Assembly: GCF_902712875.1 (NCBI RefSeq) | Contig: NZ_LR743509.1 | Coordinates: 3,238,001-3,302,000, forward strand | Length of the DNA stretch: 64,000 nucleotides | Direction: 5' to 3' | Source of the DNA: Hyphomicrobium sp. ghe19 | GTDB taxonomy: Bacteria; Pseudomonadota; Alphaproteobacteria; Rhizobiales; Hyphomicrobiaceae | Part shown: positions 55,569 through 64,000 of the stretch, piece by piece | Layout: the number at the start of each line of letters is the position of its first letter | Position numbering within the stretch: position 1 is the first letter of the stretch | The notes under the pieces: generated by a model | Database searches by the model: none | What the model was told of the DNA's origin: nothing | What the model saw: only the letters and a program-made list of their open reading frames with translations | Program-made: the position numbers and the translations under genes

Positions 55569-56882
55569 ATGACGGCAAAAAAGTCGAATTATGCGCCTGC
55601 GAAAATTCCCAGGTTCGGGCTTGGCGCCCACAAGACTAAGATCTTTTCAATCGTTGGCGCCGTTGCCCTATTGGCGCTTCTGCACAGCTCGCCGCCGACT
55701 CTCCTAAAAACTGGGGCGATAGGCACAGCGATGGGCTTGTGGGCGTGGCTGCTACCCGCTTGCGTCAAGCAGACTGTTGCGTGGGAAGACGCGATTAATC
55801 TGCGGCTCGGCCTCGTCACACCGGCGCGAGTACTCAGGCTGCTCTATTGTTGTCCAGTCAACGTCCTGGCTTTCAGCGCAAACACGCCGCAGCAGACTAC
55901 ACAATCCCCAGCATTTATAATTTTACTCACGATCGCTTGGGCCGGCATCCAGACCTTAATGACGGTTGCTGCGTACCGAGGCTACGGCGAGCGGATCAGC
56001 AATACCATTCTTGGGTACTCGATCGGTCTCTGGCTCACCACGGGGGCATGTTTGTCCTCGCAGATCGCCATAGTGGTCAGCACCGCAGCAGCAGCGCTTT
56101 ATATTAGTCATTTGATGACGAGCATGCTCACAGATGTTCGAACCCGATGGCACCCCGAAGGCGGCATCGGAATCTTCGTCGGCTCGTTCAATCCGATTCA
56201 CAAAACGCACCTGCATATATTGAAGATGGCCCTTGAGACGAGAAGGCTTGAGCGCATTTACATCCACGCAACGACGATACCAAAGCTCCATCGGACCGCA
56301 ATCGAGCGAGGCGAGCTCAAGGTATCAATGCAAGATGGGATGCGGACCTACGAGCGCACTGCCCTTTCTGATCCTGGTAAAAACTACTTTCCCACCGGCA
56401 ATCAGTTTTACGAATACGACATTCGGCGAGAACTGTTGCGGGCGGCAATCGCCGACGCCAACCTATCCGATCATGTCGAGGTGCTTGATCTTCCGCAGAT
56501 CTACGAAGCACGTGGATTCTTTGGGATTGTAAAATTCATCCGACGCGCGCATCCCGCCGTGACTATCCACGGCATACACGGGTCCGACGCTGGGGGATTT
56601 TGGGTGCGCAATATATTTGACGAGTGCGGCGGCATCTGCCCGCTTCCCGTTATTCGAACGGATCAAATCTCCGCGACTGCGATACGAAGCGGCGCCACAG
56701 GGCTGACCTCCAAAACAGTCGAAGCATTTCTTGCTGCTTCACGCTCAGGCGAAGTTTTTGTTTTCCCATCTGGGTTATTTTGCGCATCAGGCAGATTGCT
56801 GTCGCCTCAAGATAATCCCTTGCAGATATCGGCAACGAAAGGTTGCGGATCCTATGGATTGAATGCTAGTTTAACCAAATAA
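55569..56882 (+). CDS. Membrane-anchored NadD-like nucleotidyltransferase
   Basis: A 437-residue fusion. The first 195 residues contain about five membrane helices (IFSIVGAVALLALLHSS, AFIILLTIAWAGIQTL, SIGLWLTTGACL, IAIVVSTAAAALYISH); the rest is an HIGH-type nucleotidyltransferase domain like NadD: GIFVGSFNPIHKTHLHIL with the (H/T)xGH box present as HKTH, and ISATAIRSG matching the ISxTxIR signature. Such domains adenylate or cytidylate small phosphates (NaMN, phosphopantetheine, glycerol-3-P). ATG chosen; a TTG frame starts six codons earlier. The membrane fusion is unusual and I know no named family. Confidence 0.75.
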   Translation: MTAKKSNYAPAKIPRFGLGAHKTKIFSIVGAVALLALLHSSPPTLLKTGAIGTAMGLWAWLLPACVKQTVAWEDAINLRLGLVTPARVLRLLYCCPVNVLAFSANTPQQTTQSPAFIILLTIAWAGIQTLMTVAAYRGYGERISNTILGYSIGLWLTTGACLSSQIAIVVSTAAAALYISHLMTSMLTDVRTRWHPEGGIGIFVGSFNPIHKTHLHILKMALETRRLERIYIHATTIPKLHRTAIERGELKVSMQDGMRTYERTALSDPGKNYFPTGNQFYEYDIRRELLRAAIADANLSDHVEVLDLPQIYEARGFFGIVKFIRRAHPAVTIHGIHGSDAGGFWVRNIFDECGGICPLPVIRTDQISATAIRSGATGLTSKTVEAFLAASRSGEVFVFPSGLFCASGRLLSPQDNPLQISATKGCGSYGLNASLTK

Positions 56883-56903
56883 GAATGAAAACTTTTTGCT
56901 CAT

Positions 56904-57647
56904 GTGGGGACAATTGCAGTGGATATGCGTGCGGATAAAATCGTCGCAAAACCGTTATATATGCAAGTCCACGAAAGACTCTTGTGCCGGATCGCAAAGC
57001 GGGAATGGGTTCCCGGCAACCTACTGCCCAATGAGGCCGAAATTGCTAACGAATTGGGCGTGAGTGTCGGCACTGCGCGCCGGGCATTTGAACTTCTCGA
57101 CGAACAGGGAATTATTGTTCGTCGAAAGGGGATAGGCACGTTTCTGAAGAAAATAGACGACATCTGCGGCAAGTATGAGCGGATCCACTACGCGGATGGC
57201 CGCCGCCCGCAGTTCGATATTAAGCAATGCACCGTGGATCGACGCGATGCATCTGCGGAGGAACAACGCAAATTGGGAATGCAAGCGAACAACAAAATTT
57301 TTTGCGCTAAAAGGCTTTGTGAGGATGATCTGGGAGTTCCGGTCAAATTCGAGATCTCGATAACTCCCAGTCATGTATTCCCTCAAGACTTAGACGACGA
57401 CAAACTCCGCCTAATGACGACAATTGAGCTTGCGCAATTCTGCGGCCTTGCTTTGGGACAAATGAGCGAAACAGTCAAAATTGTTAAGCCACCCCGTGAA
57501 TCGGCGCGAGCACTTGGAGTAAAGCCTAGCGACCGAGTTATGTGTCTTGATCGCTTGCTCCTTCGCCTTGATGGAGCGCCATTGGAATGGCGAGTTGCGT
57601 GGTGCGCAATGAGAGAAGATTTGCTGTATTGCGCGTCCGAGGCCTGA
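56904..57647 (+). CDS. GntR/HutC-family transcription regulator
   Basis: Ligand-responsive repressor, 247 residues. The N-terminal winged helix has LPNEAEIANELGVSVGTARR and GIIVRRKGIGTFLKK; the C-terminal UTRA domain binds a small effector (GMQANNKIFCAKRL, RVMCLDRLLLRLDGAPLEWR). GTG drawn as start, with an ATG seven codons later possible. Follows the nucleotidyltransferase gene by 21 bp on the same strand and is convergent with the symporter gene. It may control the surrounding metabolite genes; the dyads in the duplicated leader at 46443 and 54269 are candidate operators (inference). Confidence 0.88.
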   Translation: MGTIAVDMRADKIVAKPLYMQVHERLLCRIAKREWVPGNLLPNEAEIANELGVSVGTARRAFELLDEQGIIVRRKGIGTFLKKIDDICGKYERIHYADGRRPQFDIKQCTVDRRDASAEEQRKLGMQANNKIFCAKRLCEDDLGVPVKFEISITPSHVFPQDLDDDKLRLMTTIELAQFCGLALGQMSETVKIVKPPRESARALGVKPSDRVMCLDRLLLRLDGAPLEWRVAWCAMREDLLYCASEA

Positions 57648-57649
57648 GC

Positions 57650-57664
57650 GGATTTTCAAAATCC
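57650..57664. terminator. Possible bidirectional terminator
   Basis: Perfect dyad GGATTTTCAAAATCC between the convergent GntR and symporter genes. The stem is AT-rich and short, with no long T-run, so termination is only suggested by position. Confidence 0.25.
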
Positions 57665-57665
57665 T

Positions 57666-59135
57666 CTAAGGATGACTGGCGATTCGCGCGAAGAGCGCGT
57701 CGACGCGCCGACGCTCTTCATGCGGCATTGGAAGGAGGTAGGCGGCTCCGACGTAGATCACAGCGTTAATGGCCAACGCTATTACCCCGGAGGTCAGTCC
57801 ACAGGCCCAGGGGAGTGAATTTGGAGAATGATACTCAAGCAAGAGCACGACAATAAACCCGGCGACCATCCCCGCAATCGCACCTTGCTTGGTTCCACGC
57901 TTCCAAAAAATACCTAGGAACTGCGGGACCGCAAGTTGGACGATTCCTTGGTAAGCAATAATTGCGATCGACACCAAGGCCGGAAGTTCCAAGCATGAAA
58001 GCCAAGCGGCAAACAATGTCAGAAGTACCATGCCAATTTTCGCCACAAGGATGAGCTGCCTTTGACTTAAGTTCAGATAGTTTCCGGCAAGGTCATTGGC
58101 GAGCTGCGTGCCGGTCGCTTGTATGTGACCGTCGATATTTCCCATCGACGCCGCCAGAACGACGACACCGGCCAGGCTAAGCAGCCACTGACCGCCGGCT
58201 TCCTGACTGACGATGAACCAAACATCGCTCGGGTGCGCGCTTACGGACGGTATCTTCGATCCGAGCATGGCAAAGATTAGGAGCGAGGAGGCGAAGAGAA
58301 GTGAAATCGGAACGGCGATCGCGGCCGACTTCCTAAGACTGCGCACACTATCGGCGGTAAAGAGGCGGACGAATATGGCTGGCCAGCACCAACCGCCAAT
58401 GGTGCCGGTCAAGATTAGGCTGAAGAGATAGAGAGCGCCTTCTTTGGAGCTAAGACCGGGTAGCACCAGCATTCCGGAATCGAGCGATGCGAAGGTTATG
58501 CCCTTGCTCAACACCAGCCACGCGATAAGTCCGACGAGAAGAATGGTTCCCGCGCCATACGCCACCAGGCCCTGGAAGAAATCCGAAATGACAACGCCGC
58601 GCATGCCGAGCCGGATCGTCCAAATCTGCCTCAAGGTTATGACGCCGATTCCGACGAGGACAGCCGAGGGAAGCGACAAGGTGCGAAGTGATAAATAATG
58701 AAAAAGCACACCCAGCGAGAGCATCCCTAGAACGAGCCACGGAAATCCGGAGACGATTCCTATGACGGCCGCGATCGTGCGGATGTGGCGGGAGTCATAG
58801 CGGAGCGCGAAAAGATCTGCCTGCGTACGCAGATCGAACGTCTTACCCCAAACCCAAACCGGCTTGGCTATGAGGTACATCAGCACCACGGTAAGCAGGC
58901 TGTATGATAGGAGGTAGAATGAAATGATCCCCGACGATGCTGCCATGCCTCCGAACGCTGTGAATATTGCGCCGGGGTACCAAGTATTCAGGAACGACAT
59001 GGCCTGGTAGCGGGCATCGAATGAACGATTGCCTACGGCGTAGTTGGCAAAGGTCTTGTCGCCGATCTGGCTGAATTGGAGGATGGTAGTAATGGCCAGA
59101 AAGAAGATGGTGACAGCGCCAAATGTTATGATCAT
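57666..59135 (-). CDS. Sodium:solute symporter (SSS family)
   Basis: Inner-membrane Na+-coupled importer of the LeuT-fold SSS family, 489 residues with about 13 helices. Family text includes YAVGNRSFDARYQAMSFL near the start, FGGMAASSGIISFY, LFALRYDSRHIRTIAAVIG and VVLAASMGNIDGHIQATGTQ (sodium-site region). Substrates of the family include amino acids, sugars, pantothenate and carboxylates; this one cannot be assigned. ATGA overlap with the small membrane gene upstream shows they are one transcription unit. Confidence 0.9.
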   Translation of the reverse strand: MIITFGAVTIFFLAITTILQFSQIGDKTFANYAVGNRSFDARYQAMSFLNTWYPGAIFTAFGGMAASSGIISFYLLSYSLLTVVLMYLIAKPVWVWGKTFDLRTQADLFALRYDSRHIRTIAAVIGIVSGFPWLVLGMLSLGVLFHYLSLRTLSLPSAVLVGIGVITLRQIWTIRLGMRGVVISDFFQGLVAYGAGTILLVGLIAWLVLSKGITFASLDSGMLVLPGLSSKEGALYLFSLILTGTIGGWCWPAIFVRLFTADSVRSLRKSAAIAVPISLLFASSLLIFAMLGSKIPSVSAHPSDVWFIVSQEAGGQWLLSLAGVVVLAASMGNIDGHIQATGTQLANDLAGNYLNLSQRQLILVAKIGMVLLTLFAAWLSCLELPALVSIAIIAYQGIVQLAVPQFLGIFWKRGTKQGAIAGMVAGFIVVLLLEYHSPNSLPWACGLTSGVIALAINAVIYVGAAYLLPMPHEERRRVDALFARIASHP

Positions 59136-59416
59136 ACGACATCACCGATCGCGCGCACCTGAACGAGGTATGCCGCAATGATGCTGGCGCAGATGATCGT
59201 GCCGACGAGAAGAAAATAGACCAGTGCGTTTGGAATGCCGGTAATGGATTCGGCTGGTTCGGCAAAAAGCCAATACACCGGCGGCGCCATCGCGATAACT
59301 GCGTCGAAGGCAAACCACAGCCGGATCCAACCAGGCAATTTAGGTTCCTCCCAGTTCGAGCTTTTCTGCTCCCCCTCTCGCATGGCCTGCAAGTGCTCCT
59401 GATAGCAATCCGACAT
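59132..59416 (-). CDS. Small membrane partner of SSS symporter
   Basis: A 94-residue protein with two hydrophobic helices (LWFAFDAVIAMAPPVYWLFA and ALVYFLLVGTIICASIIAAY). Its stop overlaps the symporter ATG. Small two-helix proteins of the DUF3311/DUF485 kind are regular accessory genes of SSS transporters, probably for assembly; the exact family is not certain. Confidence 0.7.
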   Translation of the reverse strand: MSDCYQEHLQAMREGEQKSSNWEEPKLPGWIRLWFAFDAVIAMAPPVYWLFAEPAESITGIPNALVYFLLVGTIICASIIAAYLVQVRAIGDVV

Positions 59417-59469
59417 CGCCGTTGGCCCGCACGGTGAGTTGAGCGAAAGAGAAAAAAGGTGCAGAAAAG

Positions 59470-60462
59470 TTAGAGGTAGAGCTGGAAGCTATGGGGGATC
59501 CAGCGATACCCTCTGGACGGTAGCCGCTCTAGGTAGCCGATCGACGGAAACGGCATGTGATAGCCGATGACACACAATCGATCCGTGACGACCATGTCGA
59601 ACACACGCTTCCGTGTTGCCGCTGCCACTTCTTGATCTGTGTCGAACACGCAAAGCCAATCCGGCCGGGCCAATGACGCTACGTGGTGATGGGCGCAGTC
59701 GCCCCAAAACAAGATCTGTCGTCCCTCACTCTCAATCAAGAACATGAGATGGCCGGGGGTGTGTCCATAGGCTTCGATGGCGCGGATGCCTGGCACAACG
59801 TCGTCACCGGGCTTTAGAAAGCTAATTTTTTCGGCAACTGGTTTTGAGTTGGCACGGTAAACCTGGGCGAACTTTTCCAGATCACCAGTGTGCTTGCCTT
59901 CCGGCGCCCAGAAATCGTGTTCGACTTGGGAGATGACGTACCGCGCATTGGGGAACAGTGGCGCGCCGCCTTCGATGATACCGCCAATGTGATCGGGGTG
60001 GCCATGGCTGAGGACAACGATGTCAATATCCTCCGGCTTGAAGCCGGCGGGTCCCAATTGCGCGGCGAGCCAGCCGCCTTGCGGTCTTGGAACGAAGCCG
60101 TTGGAGCCGTTACCGGCGTCAAACAGGATGATCTCATTCCCTGTGTTGATGATGGTCGGAGAGAATCCAGGCTGATATCGGGTTTCCGGCAGTAGGTTGT
60201 CCCGCATCAAATGGCGAACCTCTTGCTCACTGCCGTTGCGGCCGATGAGCGGGTACGGGCCGTCGATGAACGCTTCGGAATCCGCAACCGTGGTAAGTTC
60301 GAAGGCGCCAAACTTCACACGCCATGACTTCTGTTGGAAGGGACCAAGCTTTGAAGCCTTCGCACTTGCAGGCGGGGATCGTCCCAAAAGTTGCGACACC
60401 GCCGCCGCGGAACCGGCGGCTAGAATGTGGCGGCGGCTTGGTGCACTATTCGTCGAAGTCAT
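59470..60462 (-). CDS. Tat-exported metallo-beta-lactamase-fold hydrolase
   Basis: Periplasmic MBL-fold enzyme, 330 residues. The N-terminus carries a twin-arginine signal (APSRRHILAAGSAAAVSQLL, cleavage near PPASA). Zinc ligands are readable in VLSHGHPDHIGG, in the VEHDFW segment, in YGHTPGHLMF and in WGDCAHHH. The closest style is the AHL-lactonase/glyoxalase-like group, so lactone or ester hydrolysis is possible but not assigned. Divergent from the AraC regulator across 58 bp, which suggests that regulator controls it. Confidence 0.87.
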   Translation of the reverse strand: MTSTNSAPSRRHILAAGSAAAVSQLLGRSPPASAKASKLGPFQQKSWRVKFGAFELTTVADSEAFIDGPYPLIGRNGSEQEVRHLMRDNLLPETRYQPGFSPTIINTGNEIILFDAGNGSNGFVPRPQGGWLAAQLGPAGFKPEDIDIVVLSHGHPDHIGGIIEGGAPLFPNARYVISQVEHDFWAPEGKHTGDLEKFAQVYRANSKPVAEKISFLKPGDDVVPGIRAIEAYGHTPGHLMFLIESEGRQILFWGDCAHHHVASLARPDWLCVFDTDQEVAAATRKRVFDMVVTDRLCVIGYHMPFPSIGYLERLPSRGYRWIPHSFQLYL

Positions 60463-60520
60463 GTGAACTCCAGGAATTCAGACAACGTCAGGAAGCTAGC
60501 ACTTAGTCAGGAGCTCGCGC

Positions 60521-61294
60521 TTGTACGATTCCACCGCAGCCGCCAAAACTCTTAAGCCCATTTGGAATGTCGACGAAGGATGGGCCCTGTTTGCCGGCCC
60601 GCTCTCTTTCAACGCGGCGCACCAACACAGCGTGCCGGTTTATATCGCGGGGCTCTATGAGCCATTTCTATTGCGCATAGAGAACAGGCCTTGGACCGTA
60701 TGCCGTACAGCAGTCATTCCTGCGGGCGTGACGTATGCACTCGATATCAGGGGAAATCCTCTAGCAGTGCTTTACCTGGAGCCGAGCGTGGCCGGGGTCG
60801 ACGCATTGCGACCGCTGATCCCGAGCGCGGACCAGGTTGCGGGCTGCTCCATCAGTAAAGCGAACGGGACACCGCTACTGCGCGAACTCTATGAAGATAG
60901 ATCGGGAATGTCTTGGGTCAGCGAGGCGGCGGACAATTTGGTGTCATTCGCGAAACCGCGGGCCGTCCGCGACTTCGATCCACGTATTACCCGTGTCACC
61001 CAAAGGATGCGCCACAGGTACGATGATCTGAGGCCAATTGATGATATTGCACGCAGCGTTGGATTATCGACGTCACGATTCCAACACGTGTTCGCGCGCG
61101 AGGTTGGGGTATCTTATCAGCGCTATCGTTGCTGGCATCGATTGCGCGCTGCTATACGCGAGGTTTCTAAAGGCGCCAACTTGACGTCGGCCGCCCAGTC
61201 GACGGGCTTCTATGATCAAGCGCATTTCGCACATCACTTTCGCAAGGCGTTCGGCGCGTCCGCGTCGCCGACCCTTCTGCAATTACGAAAGTAA
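60521..61294 (+). CDS. AraC-family transcription regulator
   Basis: A 257-residue regulator with an N-terminal cupin-like ligand domain (FNAAHQHSVPVYIAGLYEPF, GVTYALDIRGNPLAVLYLE) and a C-terminal double helix-turn-helix: LRPIDDIARSVGLSTSRFQH and LTSAAQSTGFYDQAHFAHHF. TTG start supported by AGGAG seven bases upstream. Divergent from the metallo-beta-lactamase-fold gene, the typical arrangement of a local activator and its target. Confidence 0.88.
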   Translation: MYDSTAAAKTLKPIWNVDEGWALFAGPLSFNAAHQHSVPVYIAGLYEPFLLRIENRPWTVCRTAVIPAGVTYALDIRGNPLAVLYLEPSVAGVDALRPLIPSADQVAGCSISKANGTPLLRELYEDRSGMSWVSEAADNLVSFAKPRAVRDFDPRITRVTQRMRHRYDDLRPIDDIARSVGLSTSRFQHVFAREVGVSYQRYRCWHRLRAAIREVSKGANLTSAAQSTGFYDQAHFAHHFRKAFGASASPTLLQLRK

Positions 61295-61605
61295 CGACGG
61301 CAGAAGCTGTGGTGCCGAACGAACGCATCATGCGGAGGATAATTAGGCAGAGATCGCCGCCCGTTCGCTGACACAACAATGCATATCCTATGGCACCGGA
61401 TCCGCGCCGTTGGTCTTACTCTCTCGCGGACTCACAACGCTCGCGGCGAGCGATTTCACAATCGTTCGATGGTTCAACCAGACGATACTCTCGATAATGA
61501 CCCGAGAGCCATAACCGGGACGATGGAGCGCCCCAAGGCCCATATCCGCATCATTGTTCCCAAGAGGTTCGCAGTTGGACTTTTGAAGCCTCGATTATTC
61601 GCCTC
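61295..61605. other. Intergenic stretch before XRE copy 2
   Basis: No gene seen. A plus-strand frame here has no family text and ends inside the XRE direct repeat. No hairpin with T-run is obvious after the AraC stop. Confidence 0.4.
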
Positions 61606-61825
61606 TGGACGACACTTTGATTTCCTGAAGCAATTCCGCAGCTGAAATCTTCAAAGCCTTTGCGATCTTCTCAACGATCAGCACAGTTGGATTGCGGACG
61701 CCACGCTCGATGCCGCTGATATAGGTGCGATGCAGGCCGCAATGGTCGGCAAAGGCCTCCTGCGAGAAGCCCCGCTCCTCACGAAATTTCTTGAGATTGA
61801 TCCCAACCCGGCGCCGCACATCCAT
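61595..61825 (-). CDS. XRE-family helix-turn-helix regulator, copy 2
   Basis: A 76-residue Cro/CI-type DNA-binding protein starting MDVRRRVGINLKKFREERG, with the helix-turn-helix SQEAFADHCGLHRTYISGIE and C-terminal KISAAELLQEIKVSS. Start chosen at the internal ATG because it matches the family's usual beginning; an ATG seven codons earlier also exists. Unlike copy 1 it keeps the start methionine, so it is the likelier functional one. It stands alone at the right end of the presumed biosynthetic region. Confidence 0.82.
   Translation of the reverse strand: MDVRRRVGINLKKFREERGFSQEAFADHCGLHRTYISGIERGVRNPTVLIVEKIAKALKISAAELLQEIKVSSRGE
61606..61804. repeat. Direct repeat carrying XRE gene, right copy
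   Basis: Partner of 45103-45301, same orientation. Together the copies bracket 16.5 kb containing the transporter, oxygenase, carbamoyltransferase and regulator genes. No transposase lies near either copy. Confidence 0.85.
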
Positions 61826-62041
61826 GACGCCAAGGAACGGCGCCATCGACGATTGATCTACAGACTATGAGTCTCAAATGACTGGACTTCAGGCCGCAAC
61901 CGAGCGATGGATCGGACGTAGTGTAGCCTATGAGTCTCTGCCCCCCCCCTAAACACTCGCCCACTTAACGGATTTGCTTCCGGCCGTAGGAGGTGCGCCT
62001 TCGTGGTGGGCTCAAGTTGTAGCCACCCCAATGAGGAACAG

Positions 62042-62569
62042 ATGAACACTGACCATGAACTCACCTCGATTCAAAAAGGCAGAATTGCCGAATCGCTCGT
62101 TGCTTCGAGCCTGATCTTGGCTTCAGGCGGTCGCCTTTCGCCTTTTACCCCGTTGTCCGACGATTGCGGGATCGACCTTATCGTCCTCGATAAAGAGACA
62201 CGCCGAAGCCTTTGCATTCAGGTGAAGTCCAGAATCGAGAAGCCGCCGCGACCTACCGTGCAATTCGGAGTCCGCAAATCATCATTCCGCGACGACCCCA
62301 ACCGTTTCCTGCTCGGCGTCCTATTTGATCCCGTAAATCCCGCGCTGACGACGTCCTGGTTTATCCCCATGGCACGGGTTGCCGTTCTCGGCGTGGAAAA
62401 GTCGGGGACATATGCCGTGATGCCCGCGATCGCGAGCGACTCCAACGACCGCTATCGCACGTTCAGACACGACAGTGCCAGGGATCTCGTCGTCGCTATC
62501 TTTGAAGCCCTAAATGGAGCAGCGCGGCCTGACGAAGCCGGCGTGTCTCTATCTCTAGGCGGATGCTAA
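62042..62569 (+). CDS. DUF4365-like/PD-(D/E)XK nuclease-like protein
   Basis: A 175-residue protein. The segment SDDCGIDLIVLDKETRRSLC followed by IQVKSRIEKPP matches the PD-(D/E)XK core (Asp, then Q-x-K after a beta hairpin) seen in DUF4365-like and group-of-GxS proteins. It begins IQKGRIAESLVASSLI, the usual first helix. ATG chosen with GAGGAAC before it. It may be a stand-alone defence or phage-linked nuclease; activity is not shown. Convergent with the terminase gene. Confidence 0.65.
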   Translation: MNTDHELTSIQKGRIAESLVASSLILASGGRLSPFTPLSDDCGIDLIVLDKETRRSLCIQVKSRIEKPPRPTVQFGVRKSSFRDDPNRFLLGVLFDPVNPALTTSWFIPMARVAVLGVEKSGTYAVMPAIASDSNDRYRTFRHDSARDLVVAIFEALNGAARPDEAGVSLSLGGC

Positions 62570-62591
62570 CTATCGTGCCCTAATTACTCCG

Positions 62592-64000
62592 TTAAAATAA
62601 GCTGCCGACACGCTTTAGGGATCGGGTCTCGGCCCAATTGAGCAATTGCGACAGGCTATCGACCTGGTCGTCGTTGCGGCCGTTGGGAAATGCCAGCAGC
62701 TCATTTCGGAAGTCATCGAGCCATGGTGCGTGGCGCGGAATGAATACAGCTCCCGCCTCGATGATCGCCGACTGAGCTGCGACCCGATCCACCTTTGATC
62801 CTTCCGGCCGCATCCCTATCCATCGGATGCCATTGCCTTCCGAGCGCAATTGCTGAATCAGACCGATTCCAATGCCCGCCTCTTCGAGTAGGACGACGTT
62901 GGCTCTCAACGCCCGCGCATGGCTTACGGCCTTCCGCTTCAAGTCGGGAAACTCCATCCGCATACGCAGCACGTCCTGCAGATAATATTTTCCTTTTTGA
63001 ATGAGCCACGTCGTACAGACAGACCAATTCGATGTCTCACCCGACGTCGTCGCCAGATCCCAGCTCTGCACGATCCGATCATTGCCACCCCGCGGCGGCA
63101 AAGATTCGTAACGTTGGAACCAGCGCCATTTGAGAAGATTGCCTTCTGCGGGGACAGGCGCCTGCTGGTATTGTGCCGAAAACTGATAGGATGACATTGA
63201 GGCCCGGAGCTGCCGTAGCACTTTCAGCGGCTCGCGTTCGGGATGCAGGGGTTCACCTTCGCGACGGCCCACCTTCCGTCCATCTAATAATACGTAGCTC
63301 TCATCCTCTTCCGCAATCGCCGGAAGTCGAAGATGTTCCCAAGGCTCCTTCTCCATGACGTGGGCCACGAGATCATCAACGTGCACGCGTTGCATAATAA
63401 GGATGATGACGTCATCCTTCTTGTTGTCGAGCCGCGAGTAGAGAGTGGAATCGTACCATTGCTTGACGGATTGGCGCCGTGGTTCCGATTGCACATCCTG
63501 CGGTTTGATCGGATCGTCTATAATGATGAAGTTGCCGCCGCGCCCCGTCAGCGTACCACCCACCGACGTTGACAAGCGGTAGCCACCGGCGAGCGTCTCG
63601 AATTCGCCTTCCGCCTGCTTGTGGGGGTTGAGTCCGCCGGCAGCTAATGCCCGTCGGTACCACGGCGCCGACATGACCGTCCGGCAATCGCGTGCCAGTT
63701 TGCCCGAAAGTTCCTGAGAGTAGCTTGCGCAGATAAAGCGCAGTGCTGGGTTCTTTCCCAGTGCCCACGCAGGGAAAGCAATGGACGCGGAAATGGATTT
63801 GAGATTGCGCGGCGGCAGCGTGATGATCAGGCGTTTAATTTCGCGGCGATAGGCGCGCATCAGCCGATCGGCAATCAGGTCTATATGCCAGTTCGCCGCG
63901 AACGGCTGACTCCCATCGACGGTCGCGAAAGCTCTGGCGATGAAGGAGGCCAAATCCTGGCGAAGAACGGCATTGAAAATCTCACTTTTGCTTGGAGCCG
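62592..64000 (-). CDS. Phage terminase large subunit, N-terminus beyond window
   Basis: DNA-packaging motor and nuclease. The frame is open to the window end (…SKSEIFNAVLRQDLASF precedes residue 1 of the TTG-initiated part), so it is truncated by the window. ATPase: altered Walker A LITLPPRNLKSISAS and Walker B NFIIIDDPIKPQD; coupling region around IILIMQRVHVDDLVA. Nuclease: first acidic strand VQSWDLATTSG, then LLEEAGIGIGLIQQL and NGRNDDQVDSLSQ near the end. No other packaging gene lies in the window, so prophage or remnant cannot be decided. Confidence 0.9.
   Translation of the reverse strand, partial: APSKSEIFNAVLRQDLASFIARAFATVDGSQPFAANWHIDLIADRLMRAYRREIKRLIITLPPRNLKSISASIAFPAWALGKNPALRFICASYSQELSGKLARDCRTVMSAPWYRRALAAGGLNPHKQAEGEFETLAGGYRLSTSVGGTLTGRGGNFIIIDDPIKPQDVQSEPRRQSVKQWYDSTLYSRLDNKKDDVIILIMQRVHVDDLVAHVMEKEPWEHLRLPAIAEEDESYVLLDGRKVGRREGEPLHPEREPLKVLRQLRASMSSYQFSAQYQQAPVPAEGNLLKWRWFQRYESLPPRGGNDRIVQSWDLATTSGETSNWSVCTTWLIQKGKYYLQDVLRMRMEFPDLKRKAVSHARALRANVVLLEEAGIGIGLIQQLRSEGNGIRWIGMRPEGSKVDRVAAQSAIIEAGAVFIPRHAPWLDDFRNELLAFPNGRNDDQVDSLSQLLNWAETRSLKRVGSLF

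Overview
The window looks like an alphaproteobacterial chromosome, probably of the order Hyphomicrobiales/Rhizobiales. This rests on the left-edge housekeeping block (guaB, rlmE, Ppx/GppA gene on the minus strand), a DUF3489-DUF2924-serine recombinase module of the kind common in that group, and a compact type II secretion (T2SS) operon with a short prepilin peptidase. That taxonomic call is inference. About 3.9 kb of core genome ends at a tRNA-Gln(CUG). Everything to the right is accessory DNA and continues past the window end into a phage terminase gene.

Behind the tRNA lies a leftward block (about 4.1-18.2 kb): the recombinase module, a retron-like system (reverse transcriptase, structured non-coding gap, phosphoribosyltransferase-like plus winged-helix effector), a small four-cysteine protein, a Gabija-like pair (OLD-family ATPase/TOPRIM nuclease and UvrD-like helicase), and a large Upf1/Dna2-like helicase split by a one-base homopolymer frameshift. 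It reads as an anti-phage defence island.

From about 18.7 to 45.1 kb is the most unusual locus. Two giant SpvB/FG-GAP/Rhs toxins, each with a Sec signal peptide and its own downstream immunity candidate, are transcribed outward on opposite strands. Between them sits a complete T2SS operon (gspD-O-E-F-G-H-I-J-K-L-M plus a GspC/N-like gene). The toxins, their promoter regions and the first 356 bp of gspD form a 6.2-kb inverted repeat. Its inner boundaries fall inside gspD, so flipping the 10.5-kb T2SS segment would rebuild an intact gspD on the other side. The two toxins differ mainly in two cassettes, the FG-GAP propeller and the C-terminal toxin. Degenerate rhs tips lie outside both. I propose a dedicated Sec/T2SS-exported Rhs toxin system with paired, reassortable alleles.

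From about 45.1 to 61.8 kb, bounded by a direct repeat of a small XRE regulator gene, is a probable small-molecule locus: a DMT exporter, two identical inverted copies of a leader plus dioxygenase gene facing inward over two convergent operons (carbamoyltransferase and SGNH-like protein; GNAT and FAD monooxygenase-like protein), an isopenicillin-N-synthase-like oxygenase, a membrane-anchored NadD-like nucleotidyltransferase, a GntR regulator, a sodium/solute symporter with small partner, a Tat-exported metallo-beta-lactamase-fold protein and an AraC regulator. The window closes with a nuclease-like small protein and a truncated terminase large subunit.
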